Source: Octadecabacter temperatus (GTDB lineage: Bacteria > Pseudomonadota > Alphaproteobacteria > Rhodobacterales > Rhodobacteraceae). From it: a stretch of DNA of 64,000 nucleotides. Position 1 is the first letter of the stretch. Every line of letters begins with the position of its first letter. The stretch lies in contig NZ_CP012160.1 of NCBI RefSeq assembly GCF_001187845.1, forward strand, positions 248,001 through 312,000, written 5' to 3'. Shown here one piece after another: positions 36,593 to 45,629 of this stretch. The translations under genes were made by a program, and so were the position numbers. The notes under the pieces are model-generated. The model had not been told where the DNA came from. It worked only from the letters and a program-made list of their open reading frames with translations, and did no database searches.

Positions 36593-38370
36593 TACTCAGT
36601 GTCCGCTTTGTTACGCCCGAGAATGTTGCCGAAAACATCAGGTTTGAAACCCTGACTGCGCATGATCGCGTACTGCTGGATGAACGTGATCGTGTTGTTC
36701 GCGATCCAGTACAGAACAAGGCCACTGGCAAAGCTACCGAGCATGAACATGAAGACCCAAGGCATCCACGCAAAGATCATCTTCTGCGTCGCGTCTGTGG
36801 GGGCCGGGTTCAGCTTCTGCTGCAGCCACATGGAAATACCAAGAACGATTGGCATGATCCCGATGAAAACCAACGACAAGAAGGACTCTGGACCCGGTGC
36901 ATCCCATGGGAACAGGCCAAACAGGTTGAACAAAGATGAGGAGTCAGGCGCGCTCAGGTCGTTGACCCAACCGAGCCAAGGTGCGTGGCGCAATTCGATT
37001 GTTACAAAGATAACCTTGTAGAGCGAGAAGAAGATCGGGATCTGCATCAAGATCGGCAAACAGCCGGATGCAGGGTTCACCTTGTTCTCCTTATAAAGTG
37101 CCATCATGCCCTTCTGGAGTTTTTCACGGTCATCGCCCGCGTCCTCCTTCATCTTAGCCATTTGCGGCTGCAACTCACGCATCTTCGCCATTGAGACGTA
37201 GGATTTATATGCAAGAGGAAGCAGCAGTGCCTTGATGATCAGCGTAAGGCCGATGATGGCCCAACCCATGTTGCCTATCAGCCCGTTGAGCCAGTGAAGA
37301 ACTGCGAAAATTGGTTTCGTGAGGAAGAAGAACCAACCCCAGTCGATGCTGTCGAGGAAACGATCAATGCCAAGGTCATTTTGGTATCCGCGAATGACTT
37401 CCCATTCCTGCGCACCCGCAAAGAACTGCGTGTTCGCACTGGCAGATGCACCAGCCGCAACCGTAACCATCGGATAGACAGTTTCGACTTGGTAGATGTC
37501 ATTGCCGAATTTCGCCGTTGATCGGAAATCCCGACCTGGTGTCGGGATCAGTGCCGTCATCCAGTACTGGTCTGAAAAACCGATCCAACCGTTTTCTTCA
37601 ACTTCGATCCGGCCTTCGTCAGTCGTGAGGTCGGGCATGTCATCATAGTTGATTTCTTCCATCGACCCATCAGACATCCGCACAACACCTTCGTGCTGAA
37701 TGAAGAAGCCGATTTGCTCTGGCTCGCCGTGGCGCGCAACCAACCCGTAAGGGCGCAGCGCGACTTCGTTGCCTGTCGTGTTTTCAACGGATTGCTCGAC
37801 AGTGAACAAAAAGTGTTCATCGACAGAGAATGTCTTGCGGAAGATCAATCCAGCGCCGTTGTCCCAAACGAGGGTTACGTCGTTGCCTTCGGAAAGCGTA
37901 TCACCGCTTTCGATCTGCCATTCCGTGGACGCAGATGGAACCTGATCAGCCGTTGCCCCAACCGCTGCGACCCAACCATGGGACGCATAATATGGGTGGT
38001 CAGTGCCGATCGGCGCGAGGAGGCGTACAAGTTCTTCGTCCGCGAGAGTTTCGTGATAGGACTTCAAGGAGAGGTCATCAATGCGGCCACCAGTCAGGGA
38101 CAGGGAACCAATCAGGCTCGCGCTGTCGATGGTGACACGCGGGGCGTTCGCGATGACTTCTTCTGGTGCAGCAGGCGCCAAGATGGCCGTTTCACCCACT
38201 TGCGCTGGAACGTCTGCATCAACGCTGAGCGTTCCACCATCCGTCGCTGTGATTTCAGCTGTTGGTGCGGGCTCTTCTGGCTCTGGTGGTGGAAACAACA
38301 CGAACCATACCAGAATCACGAGGAAGCTGAGTGCTGTTGCGAGGATTAGGTTCTTGTTCTGGTCGTCCAT
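36592..38370 (-). CDS. yidC: Membrane protein insertase YidC
   Basis: 592 residues. N-terminal anchor (LILATALSFLVILVWFVLFP), a large periplasmic beta domain (about 60-330) and the C-terminal five-helix insertase core with GWAIIGLTLIIKALLLPLAY and GCLPILMQIPIFFSLYKVI. Gram-negative type. In many relatives it follows yidD directly; here the mde cluster and ttcA lie between. Confidence 0.96.
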   Translation of the reverse strand: MDDQNKNLILATALSFLVILVWFVLFPPPEPEEPAPTAEITATDGGTLSVDADVPAQVGETAILAPAAPEEVIANAPRVTIDSASLIGSLSLTGGRIDDLSLKSYHETLADEELVRLLAPIGTDHPYYASHGWVAAVGATADQVPSASTEWQIESGDTLSEGNDVTLVWDNGAGLIFRKTFSVDEHFLFTVEQSVENTTGNEVALRPYGLVARHGEPEQIGFFIQHEGVVRMSDGSMEEINYDDMPDLTTDEGRIEVEENGWIGFSDQYWMTALIPTPGRDFRSTAKFGNDIYQVETVYPMVTVAAGASASANTQFFAGAQEWEVIRGYQNDLGIDRFLDSIDWGWFFFLTKPIFAVLHWLNGLIGNMGWAIIGLTLIIKALLLPLAYKSYVSMAKMRELQPQMAKMKEDAGDDREKLQKGMMALYKENKVNPASGCLPILMQIPIFFSLYKVIFVTIELRHAPWLGWVNDLSAPDSSSLFNLFGLFPWDAPGPESFLSLVFIGIMPIVLGISMWLQQKLNPAPTDATQKMIFAWMPWVFMFMLGSFASGLVLYWIANNTITFIQQYAIMRSQGFKPDVFGNILGRNKADTE

Positions 38371-38491
38371 GTAAGTCGCCTGAAACTGCTGTTGAAATAT
38401 CCAGCAGGTTCAACAGGTCACAGAGGCAAAGGTCAAGCGCTTTTGCCCTGTTTTTGTGGACTATAGGCCGCTTTGTCACGCGGTAGGGTGC

Positions 38492-39349
38492 TTAGTCGTT
38501 GTTCTCGTTCGGGCCTATCCGGCGCTGCAATCCCTTAAAGTCGAAGATTGACGGATCCAAAAGGTGGGATGGGCGTGTGTTTGTGAGCGCGCCAAACATC
38601 TGCTGGCGACGCCCCGGTGTGTTTGTTTCCCACTGATCCAGCATGGCTTTGATCTGTTGGCGCTGCAGCCCGTCTTGAGATCCGCAAAGGTCGCATGGAA
38701 TGATCGGGTAGCCCATCGCACTGGCGAATTTCTCGCAATCCGCCTCTGCGACATGGGCGAGCGGGCGGTAGACGAACAAATCGCCTTCTTCGTTCAACAA
38801 TTTTGGTGGCATCGTCGCGAGGCGCGAGCCGTGGAACATGTTCATCATGAATGTTTCAAGGATGTCGTCGCGGTGATGGCCCAAGACCACAGCGCTACAG
38901 CCTTCTTCACGGGCAATACGATAGAGGTTTCCGCGCCGCAAACGCGAACAAAGCGCACACATCGTGCGACCAGCAGGCACCTTATCGACGACAATCGAAT
39001 AGGTGTCTTGGTACTCGATACGGTGCGGAACTTGCATATCATTCAAGAACTTAGGCAGCACGGTCGCGGGAAAGTTGGGTTGTCCTTGGTCGAGATTACA
39101 GGCCAGTAAATCAACAGGTAAAAGGCCACGCCACTGCAATTCATGCAGGACCGCAAGCAGCGTGTAACTGTCCTTGCCACCCGACATACAAACAAGCCAT
39201 TTCGCACGCTTTCCAGCCGAATCGACCATGCCGTAAGCATCAATCGCCTCACGCGTGTTCTGGATAAGCCGCTTGCGGAGTTTCTTGAACTCGGTTGTTT
39301 TTGGTGCGCCGTAAAACAGCGGGTGAATGTCATCTGGTTCATCAAGCAT
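38492..39349 (-). CDS. ttcA: tRNA 2-thiocytidine synthetase TtcA
   Basis: 285 residues. PP-loop SGGKDS (56-61) activates C32 of tRNA with ATP; C131 and C134 (CALC) with the Cys of PCDLCGS further on are the iron-sulfur ligands. Length and order fit TtcA. Upstream lies a hairpin and an 11-bp-phased repeat array that may be its control region. Confidence 0.93.
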   Translation of the reverse strand: MLDEPDDIHPLFYGAPKTTEFKKLRKRLIQNTREAIDAYGMVDSAGKRAKWLVCMSGGKDSYTLLAVLHELQWRGLLPVDLLACNLDQGQPNFPATVLPKFLNDMQVPHRIEYQDTYSIVVDKVPAGRTMCALCSRLRRGNLYRIAREEGCSAVVLGHHRDDILETFMMNMFHGSRLATMPPKLLNEEGDLFVYRPLAHVAEADCEKFASAMGYPIIPCDLCGSQDGLQRQQIKAMLDQWETNTPGRRQQMFGALTNTRPSHLLDPSIFDFKGLQRRIGPNENND

Positions 39350-39372
39350 GGGATTGAATTACAGGTGCGCGG

Positions 39373-39391
39373 TTCGCCCCACAAGTGGGCG
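39373..39391. repeat. Hairpin in the ttcA 5' region
   Basis: TTCGCC and GTGGGCGAA arms around CAA form a roughly 9-bp stem with one bulged C, between the ttcA start (39349) and the repeat array. It could be in the ttcA leader RNA. Confidence 0.5.
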
Positions 39392-39398
39392 AAATGCC

Positions 39399-39440
39399 CG
39401 TATATAAAGCGTATATAAACTGTATATATTCCGTATATAC
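39399..39440. repeat. Four direct repeats of TATATAC with an 11-bp period
   Basis: On the minus strand TATATAC recurs four times, each followed by four variable bases (plus-strand GTATATA beginning at 39400, 39411, 39422 and 39433). Identical phasing, about one helical turn, places all units on one face of the DNA. It lies 50-91 bases upstream of ttcA. Operator array, curved DNA, or stacked -10-like elements are the options. Confidence 0.8.
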
Positions 39441-39450
39441 ATGTGTATGA

Positions 39451-39477
39451 TTTTGACGCGCCCTCAAACCGTCAAAA
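39451..39477 (-). terminator. Hairpin between mdeB and ttcA
   Basis: TTTTGACG (39451-39458) and CGTCAAAA (39470-39477) form an 8-bp stem; the As and Ts at its base give a T-rich 3' side in either direction. Possible mdeB terminator, about 100 bases after its stop. Confidence 0.5.
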
Positions 39478-39580
39478 TGAGCCACCGTTGTTGCGTTTAT
39501 GAAGGTCGGCTTTGAGCCCATTGTGACCAATGCTGCAACACTCACGAACGGCCGCTCTGGAGCAATCTCCTTGGCTTTGC

Positions 39581-41956
39581 CTACCCGACGCTTCTGATGT
39601 GTGGGATCTGCCTACCAAGTGACAACTCGCTGGCGGAACTGACCAACGCGTCGGCGTCGAGCCGAAAGTGCCTGTATAAGTCAGCGATAGAGCCCGTTTG
39701 CCCAAAATGTTCGACCCCGTGCGAGATCGTTTTATGCCCCCAGACGCCACCCATCCATGACAGCGTAGCTGGATGGCCGTCGATAACGGTGATCAGGACG
39801 CAGTTTCGTGGCAAGCCTTGCAGTATAGTTTCAATGTGCGAGGCGGCAGCTTTGTTGCCGTTTGTTCGCGCCCTCTGTGCGGCCGTCCAGCCAGCGTTCA
39901 AGCGGTCAGCCGACGTCACGGCCAATACACCGACGTCCCTGCGGCCTTCGCCGATCGTGCCCGCTGCTTTTATAGCTTCTGGGGCAACTGCGCCTTGGTA
40001 CGCGATGACCACTTCGCAGTTTGGACCAGGTTCGCGTAGCCAGTAAGCCCCATCGATTGCACCCTGTTTAAAGGCATCATCGACACGCTTGCCAGGTTGT
40101 TCGATCGGGTTGGTGGTCAGGCGCAGATACACCGATCCTCCTGTTTCGTCCCTCAGCCATGTGCGTTCGTCAGGGTCGCTTTCGCCATCTTTTTGCAAGT
40201 GGTTGAACGACCATTCCATGATCACGGCCAACTCGTCGGCAAATGCTGGTTCGAACGCGGCAAGGCCGTCTTGGGACATTCCAATCAACGGAGACGCTAT
40301 GGATTGGTGTGCGCCACCCTCATAAGACAGCGTGACGCCCGACGGCGTGCCGACGATCATAAATCGCGCGTCTTGATAGCAGGCGTAGTTCAGGGCGTCC
40401 AAGCCGCGAGACACGAACGGGTCATAAACGGTGCCGATGGGAATAAGCCGTTTGCCAAACACCGAATGCGATAGGCCAGCCGCCGCCAAAAGCAAGAACA
40501 GGTTCATCTCTGCAATACCCAGTTCGATATGTTGGCCTTCTGGCGTGAACTCCCATTTTGCGGTCGAGGGGATGTTTTCGTTTTTGAAGGTGTCTTCTTG
40601 GTGGTCTCGCGCGAACAATTTGCGACGATTCACCCACGGACCAAGGTTCGTCGTGCCGGTTACATCAGGCGATGTTGTTACGATGCGTTCGGCGAATTTG
40701 TTGTCACATTTGGACAGGCTATCGAGTATCTTGCCAAACGCCATCTGCGTCGAGATTTCACGATCTGACGTCAGCTCGATCTTGGGGACGTCAATAACAT
40801 CGTCAATGAAGCGACGCGGGCCTTTGGTGAAGAACGGTGTCTTTTTTAACTCGATTTCAAAGGCGGTGGGGTCAGCAATGGTTGCGAACTTGTCCCACTC
40901 TTGGCCTTGCGGCACGCCCATATGATCTTGCCAATCACCCATCTGCGTCTTGTTCATCAAGCCGCCGTGGTTGTCTTTGTGGCCTGCAATCGGTGTGCCC
41001 CATCCTTTGATGGTATATGCAAGAAAACAAACGGGGCGATCATGGTCGATGGCGGCAAATGTATCGGCCATCGTTTGCACACAGTTGCCGCCTAGGTTTT
41101 CCATCAACTCGGCAAGTTCTACATCGGTGCGCCGTTCTATCAATGCGGTGACATCGCCCTGATCGCCGAGCGCATCCATGAGACGCTCGCGCCAAATGGC
41201 ACCGCCCATGAACGTCAGCGCAGAGTACAGTTGGTTCGGGCAATCATCGATCCATTGACGCAATTTATCGCCGCCAATTTCCTCAAAGGCGGCGCGTTGT
41301 AGGTGGCCGTACTTGACACGGACAACATCCCAGCCGAAGGCGTCAAAAATCTGCTCAATTCGCTTGAACAGGCCCTCACGCACAACGCCATCAAGCGATT
41401 GGCGGTTATAATCAATGATCCACCAGCAGTTGCGCAGATCGTTCTTCCAGCCCTCTTGCAAGGCCTCGTAGATGTTGCCCTCGTCCAGTTCCGCATCGCC
41501 CACCAGCGCGATCATCCGACCCATTTTTTGATCGCCACCCCAAGATTTGGCTTGGATGTAATCTTGCACAATTGACGCAAACGACGTGACCGCGACGCCC
41601 AGACCAACCGACCCTGTGGAAAAATCGACATCGTCAATATCTTTAGTGCGCGACGGATAACTTTGCACGCCGCCGTAACCGCGAAAGTTCTCCATCCTCT
41701 CGCGTGTTTGATTGCCCATCAGATACTGTATCGCGTGGAAAATCGGTGAGGCATGCGGTTTGACCGCGACGCGATCTTCGGGCCGCAACGACTGGAAATA
41801 CAGCGCCGTCATGATCGACACCATCGACGCAGATGATGCCTGATGCCCACCGACTTTGATCCCATCCGCTTTGGGGCGAATGTGATTGGCATTGTGGATC
41901 ATCCAGTGGGACAGCCACAAAAGACGTTGTTCAATTGTCTTGAGATGTGCGGACAT
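39581..41956 (-). CDS. mdeB: AceE-like 2-oxoacid dehydrogenase E1, probable 2-oxobutyrate decarboxylating enzyme
   Basis: 791 residues, transketolase-like fold as in homodimeric pyruvate dehydrogenase E1. The thiamine diphosphate motif runs from GDAELDEGNIYEAL to IIDYNRQSLDG; the pyrimidine domain contains LGIAEMNLFLLLAAAGLSHS. It lies 12 bases after methionine gamma-lyase. In Pseudomonas putida the same pair, mdeA-mdeB with the Lrp-type mdeR, degrades methionine, and MdeB acts on 2-oxobutyrate; I assign it on that synteny. No E2 or E3 gene for it is adjacent, though a lipoamide-dehydrogenase-like protein is at 45630. Confidence 0.82.
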   Translation of the reverse strand: MSAHLKTIEQRLLWLSHWMIHNANHIRPKADGIKVGGHQASSASMVSIMTALYFQSLRPEDRVAVKPHASPIFHAIQYLMGNQTRERMENFRGYGGVQSYPSRTKDIDDVDFSTGSVGLGVAVTSFASIVQDYIQAKSWGGDQKMGRMIALVGDAELDEGNIYEALQEGWKNDLRNCWWIIDYNRQSLDGVVREGLFKRIEQIFDAFGWDVVRVKYGHLQRAAFEEIGGDKLRQWIDDCPNQLYSALTFMGGAIWRERLMDALGDQGDVTALIERRTDVELAELMENLGGNCVQTMADTFAAIDHDRPVCFLAYTIKGWGTPIAGHKDNHGGLMNKTQMGDWQDHMGVPQGQEWDKFATIADPTAFEIELKKTPFFTKGPRRFIDDVIDVPKIELTSDREISTQMAFGKILDSLSKCDNKFAERIVTTSPDVTGTTNLGPWVNRRKLFARDHQEDTFKNENIPSTAKWEFTPEGQHIELGIAEMNLFLLLAAAGLSHSVFGKRLIPIGTVYDPFVSRGLDALNYACYQDARFMIVGTPSGVTLSYEGGAHQSIASPLIGMSQDGLAAFEPAFADELAVIMEWSFNHLQKDGESDPDERTWLRDETGGSVYLRLTTNPIEQPGKRVDDAFKQGAIDGAYWLREPGPNCEVVIAYQGAVAPEAIKAAGTIGEGRRDVGVLAVTSADRLNAGWTAAQRARTNGNKAAASHIETILQGLPRNCVLITVIDGHPATLSWMGGVWGHKTISHGVEHFGQTGSIADLYRHFRLDADALVSSASELSLGRQIPHIRSVG

Positions 41957-41968
41957 ATCGACGTTCCT

Positions 41969-43174
41969 TTAGGCGGCGTTTTTAATCGAAGACTTCGGCA
42001 TGGCCTGCGCGAGATCCATAAGAATGTCGTCCACACCCTCAAGGCCAATCGACAGCCGCACGAGGCCTTCGCTGATGCCGTGTTCGGCCAGTTCTTCTGT
42101 GGTATAGGTTGAATGCGTCATGCTGGCAGGGTGCTGCACCAAGGTCTCGGCATCGCCTAACGAAACCGCGCGCGAGATTAGTTCCAGCCTGTTCATCATT
42201 TCAATGCCAGCCTGTTTGCCACCCGTCAGTTCAAAGGCAATCATACCGCCAAACTGGGACATCTGTTGTTGGGCCAGTTCGTGTTGCTCAAAGCTCTCCA
42301 GTCCCGGATACCAGACCTTTTGAACGGTGGGGGAAGCTTCAAGCATTTGCGCGACCGTTGCTGCACTGCTGCAGTGACGATCCATGCGCAGCTCAAGCGT
42401 TTTGAGGCCGCGCAAGATCAACATCGCGTTGAAGGGCGCAATCACCGCACCGGTCATATCCTTCATCCCCTGAAGTCGAATGTCCGCGACCATTTCCGCC
42501 GACCCCACCAAAAGGCCCGCCACAACATCGCCGTGCCCGCCAAGATATTTCGTTGCTGAATGCAAAACGATATCGGCGCCATGTTTGATCGGCTGCGTCA
42601 GATACGGCGTGGCATAGGTGTTGTCGACAACAACATGTGCGCCGCCCGCGTGGGCAATGTCGGCAACAGCAGCAATATCAACCAAGCGCATGTTCGGGTT
42701 GGCGGGCGTTTCAAAATAGACAACTTTGGTCCTGTTAGACATCGCCGCTTTTAGGTTTTCGGGCTGTGTCAGATCAACATGAGTGACTGTAACGCCAAAC
42801 TTTGCCAAGCCATGGTGCATGAATGAAAACGTGCAGCCATACAGCGTTTTGTCCAAGATTATTTCATCACCCGGCGCGATGAGCGTCCATAAAGTTGCAG
42901 TGATCGCCCCCATGCCCGACGCCAATGCAAGCCCTGCCTCGGCACCTTCCAACACGGCGATGCGACGTTCCAAAAGATCATTCGTCGGGTTCGAGATGCG
43001 GGAATAGATATGTCCTGTTTGCTCTCCTGCAAACATATTTCCACCTGCCTCAGCCGTTTCAAAAACGAAGGTCGATGTCAGGTGCAAAGGCGGCGTCAAT
43101 GCCCCCTCATTGTCCATCGGGTTATATCCATGATGGATTGCCATGGTTGAAAAGCTGTTTGGGTGATTACGCAT
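41969..43174 (-). CDS. mdeA: Methionine gamma-lyase
   Basis: 401 residues. PLP enzyme splitting methionine to methanethiol, ammonia and 2-oxobutyrate. The PLP lysine is K209 in HSATKYLGGHGD. C114 in LYGCTFSF matches the active-site Cys116 of P. putida methionine gamma-lyase, where cystathionine enzymes have Gly or Pro; this favours methionine gamma-lyase over MetB/MetC/MetZ. GGAGG-like ribosome site before the start. Divergent from mdeR. Confidence 0.88.
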   Translation of the reverse strand: MRNHPNSFSTMAIHHGYNPMDNEGALTPPLHLTSTFVFETAEAGGNMFAGEQTGHIYSRISNPTNDLLERRIAVLEGAEAGLALASGMGAITATLWTLIAPGDEIILDKTLYGCTFSFMHHGLAKFGVTVTHVDLTQPENLKAAMSNRTKVVYFETPANPNMRLVDIAAVADIAHAGGAHVVVDNTYATPYLTQPIKHGADIVLHSATKYLGGHGDVVAGLLVGSAEMVADIRLQGMKDMTGAVIAPFNAMLILRGLKTLELRMDRHCSSAATVAQMLEASPTVQKVWYPGLESFEQHELAQQQMSQFGGMIAFELTGGKQAGIEMMNRLELISRAVSLGDAETLVQHPASMTHSTYTTEELAEHGISEGLVRLSIGLEGVDDILMDLAQAMPKSSIKNAA

Positions 43175-43231
43175 GTAGAGCCTCCGTGAGTGTTTCCAGA
43201 GTAATTTAGAACAGGCTCATGGCTTACGGAT

Positions 43232-43266
43232 TGCTAATGATGCGTCATTTAGGTAAGAAATTAGCA
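43232..43266. promoter_or_regulatory. Nested dyads in the mdeA-mdeR intergenic region
   Basis: AATGA-TGCG-TCATT (43236-43249) is a perfect short dyad, and TGCTAAT (43232-43238) is inverted as ATTAGCA (43260-43266). They lie between the two divergent starts and are the best candidates for MdeR binding. Confidence 0.5.
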
Positions 43267-43288
43267 GATTATGCTACGAGGTTCAATA

Positions 43289-43747
43289 ATGGACGCCAAA
43301 GATCGCCAGATCATTCGGGCATTGCAACGCAATAGTCGGATCACGAATCAAGATCTCGCCGCGGAGGTAAACTTGTCTCCGTCGCCCTGCCTGCGTCGCG
43401 TGAAGCTGCTTGAACAAAGCGGTGCACTCAAAGGCTATACGGCTGACATCGACGCGGAGGCTTATGGGCTACCCGTGATAGTCTTCGTTCGGGTCAGCCT
43501 GACAGGGCATACCGAGACGATCGTGCAACAGTTTGAGCAGCAGATCAGTCGGCTGGATCAAGTTCTTGAGTGCTTTGTGATGACTGGCATGTCGGATTAT
43601 CTTTTGCGTGTAGTCGTCGCGGACCTTGCTGACTACGAAAACTTCGTGCGCAAACGCCTGCATCCGATTGGCGGCATCGGTTCAATCGACAGCAGCTTCG
43701 TTTACGGAGTGGTCAAGAAAACAGGCGTATTTCCACTGCTTGATTGA
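43289..43747 (+). CDS. mdeR: Lrp/AsnC family regulator of methionine catabolism
   Basis: 152 residues from ATG at 43289 (ACGAGG six bases before; another ATG at 43271 is in frame). N-terminal helix-turn-helix with DAKDRQIIRALQRNSRITNQ and SPSPCLRRVKLLE, then the RAM ligand domain (VFVRVSLTGHTE to SFVYGVVKKTG). Divergent placement next to mdeA and the P. putida precedent suggest it activates mdeAB in response to methionine. Confidence 0.85.
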   Translation: MDAKDRQIIRALQRNSRITNQDLAAEVNLSPSPCLRRVKLLEQSGALKGYTADIDAEAYGLPVIVFVRVSLTGHTETIVQQFEQQISRLDQVLECFVMTGMSDYLLRVVVADLADYENFVRKRLHPIGGIGSIDSSFVYGVVKKTGVFPLLD

Positions 43748-43843
43748 TGCTAATTTTGGCCTGTCGTGAGACGGGCAGTATCGAAAGCGGAAGTTGGCGA
43801 AACAGAAGGCAACTGCTGCTTTGTCCGCGAAGCGGACCTTCAC

Positions 43844-44065
43844 CTAATCCGGTACGTTGTCGATGCCCGAGCCGCCCCACGGGTGGCAGCGCATCACGCG
43901 GCGGACGGATAGGATCGTTCCTTTGATGCCGCCGTGTTTGCGCAGGGCTTCCATGATGTAGGCGCTGCAGGTTGGGTGGTATCGACAGCCGTGGCCGACC
44001 CAAGGGCTGAACACGAGGCGGTAGAACCGGATTGGCAGGGACAGCACAAAGGCGAGGGGGGTCAT
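43844..44065 (-). CDS. yidD: Membrane protein insertion efficiency factor YidD
   Basis: 73 residues. An amphipathic N-terminal helix and [10 protein letters not shown] with a later cysteine-flanked [13 protein letters not shown] are diagnostic. Assists YidC. Overlaps rnpA by 4 bases. Confidence 0.93.
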   Translation of the reverse strand: MTPLAFVLSLPIRFYRLVFSPWVGHGCRYHPTCSAYIMEALRKHGGIKGTILSVRRVMRCHPWGGSGIDNVPD

Positions 44066-44451
44066 GACAGTTTCCCGATCGCTTTGGCGAAGTCTGCGCG
44101 CATCGCTTCAAACTCGCGCGTGGCGGTGACTTCTTTTTTGCCGATGAGAACGTAGTCGTGGCCGGCTTTAGCCAAGGCTGGCAGGTCGAGCCGTGCAATT
44201 TCACGCAGGCGACGCTTGGCGCGGTTACGGGCGACTGCGTTGCCGACTTTCTTGGAGCAGGTGAAGCCAATGCGTACCGCGGGATCATCGTCGTCGCGAT
44301 TGCGCATCTGAACGGTCAGGCTTGGGGAGGTTTGGTAGTGCGCCTTGGACGCCGCCACAAAATCGGCCCGTTTTTTCATAACAGTTAGACGTGCAAAAAC
44401 CGCCGCAGGCTGTGCTGTGGCGGTTTCAAACTTTTCATCACCCGAAGTCAT
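44062..44451 (-). CDS. rnpA: Ribonuclease P protein component
   Basis: 129 residues with [20 protein letters not shown], the RNR motif that binds the RNase P RNA. A short upstream extension ([20 protein letters not shown]) is not conserved; translation may begin at [10 protein letters not shown]. Between rpmH and yidD as in most bacteria. Confidence 0.93.
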   Translation of the reverse strand: MTSGDEKFETATAQPAAVFARLTVMKKRADFVAASKAHYQTSPSLTVQMRNRDDDDPAVRIGFTCSKKVGNAVARNRAKRRLREIARLDLPALAKAGHDYVLIGKKEVTATREFEAMRADFAKAIGKLS

Positions 44452-44466
44452 AGACTTCGTACGCGA

Positions 44467-44601
44467 TTATGCGCTGAGTTCTGCGCGACCCTTCGCACGA
44501 CGTGCGTTCAGGATCTTACGGCCAGCTTTGGTGGCCATACGTGCGCGGAAACCGTGGCGGTTCTTGCGAACACGGTTGGAAGGCTGAAATGTACGCTTCA
44601 T
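44467..44601 (-). CDS. rpmH: 50S ribosomal protein L34
   Basis: 44 residues, [20 protein letters not shown] to RAELSA, unmistakable L34. First gene of the rpmH-rnpA-yidD operon, with a near-consensus promoter 67 bases upstream. Confidence 0.97.
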   Translation of the reverse strand: MKRTFQPSNRVRKNRHGFRARMATKAGRKILNARRAKGRAELSA

Positions 44602-44667
44602 TGCGTCTCTCCGGTCTATGGGCAAACCCGTGAAAGGATTCGAACCCTGTTTAATCTCGAAGCCCAG

Positions 44668-44696
44668 CTAATAGGAGGGGGTTGGGCGTCTGTCAA
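44668..44696 (-). promoter_or_regulatory. Strong sigma70 promoter for rpmH-rnpA-yidD
   Basis: On the minus strand TTGACA (44691-44696), 17-base spacer, TATTAG (44668-44673). The -35 box is perfect. Confidence 0.7.
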
Positions 44697-44892
44697 CGCG
44701 ATCTGGCGTGAATTTCTGCAACAATGACGAAATCCCACCTGCGAAATGTTACAGTCTTCACGACTTTTGCAACAAAACCACACGAAAACGGAGTTTGCCA
44801 TCAATGAGCCGTGATGCAGTTGTACTTGGGGTACCGAAATTAATGCCTCTCGTCCATCTAGAGTGCAACAAGACACACTAAGGATCAGAGAC

Positions 44893-45627
44893 GTGACCGA
44901 TATGACCGAAGCAACCCAACCTAATGCGCTGATAAAGCGCCTGCCGATCATTGTGATCGGCGTTGTCGCCGTTCTTGGCGCTTATTTCCTACGTGATTAC
45001 CTGACGTTTGACGCACTGGCAGAGAATCGGGAGGCGTTGATTGCGTTTCGTGATGCGAACTACCTGCTGACTGTGTTGGTGTTTATCGCGATTTATACGG
45101 TGGCAGTGGCGTTTAGCCTTCCGGGGGCGCTGATTCTGACGTTGTCTGGTGGCTTCCTGTTCTCAACTTTCCCGGGTTTCCTATTTAACGTAACGGGCGC
45201 CACCATCGGCGCGACGGCAATCTTCCTCGCGGCACGTTGGGGTTTTGGCAAGCAACTGGGCGCTAAGCTGGAAGGATCTGACGGTATCGTCAAAAAGATC
45301 AAAGACGGAATCGACGAAAACCAATGGTCAATGTTGTTCCTGATCCGCCTTGTGCCAGCCGTTCCATTCTTCCTTGCCAACCTGATCCCATCTTTCCTTG
45401 AGGTTCCTTTGCGCCGCTTTGTGATCTCAACGTTCTTCGGCATCATTCCGGGGTCCATCGTTTACACATCTGTGGGCGCTGGGCTGGGTGAAGTTTTTGC
45501 AAACGGCGAGACACCGAACCTCGGCATCATTTTTGAGCCGCACATTCTTTTGCCAATCATCGGCTTGTGTGTGCTGGCTGTTCTTCCAATTCTCATTAAA
45601 GCCCTACGCGGCAAGAAAGGCCTGTAA
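44893..45627 (+). CDS. TVP38/TMEM64 family membrane protein
   Basis: 244 residues from GTG at 44893 (AGGA eight bases before; ATG at 44902 is an alternative). Four or more membrane helices; the family core FSLPGALILTLSGGFLFSTF, then GATAIFLAARWGFGKQL and RLVPAVPFFLANLIPSFLEV. DedA-related proteins of this type are linked to lipid transport. Two bases before the disulfide oxidoreductase, a pairing common in proteobacteria. Confidence 0.88.
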   Translation: MTDMTEATQPNALIKRLPIIVIGVVAVLGAYFLRDYLTFDALAENREALIAFRDANYLLTVLVFIAIYTVAVAFSLPGALILTLSGGFLFSTFPGFLFNVTGATIGATAIFLAARWGFGKQLGAKLEGSDGIVKKIKDGIDENQWSMLFLIRLVPAVPFFLANLIPSFLEVPLRRFVISTFFGIIPGSIVYTSVGAGLGEVFANGETPNLGIIFEPHILLPIIGLCVLAVLPILIKALRGKKGL

Positions 45628-45629
45628 TC

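Noticed and set aside
39399..39440. CRISPR-like repeat array
   Set aside because: Units are 7 bp with 4-bp spacers and no cas genes; far too short for CRISPR.
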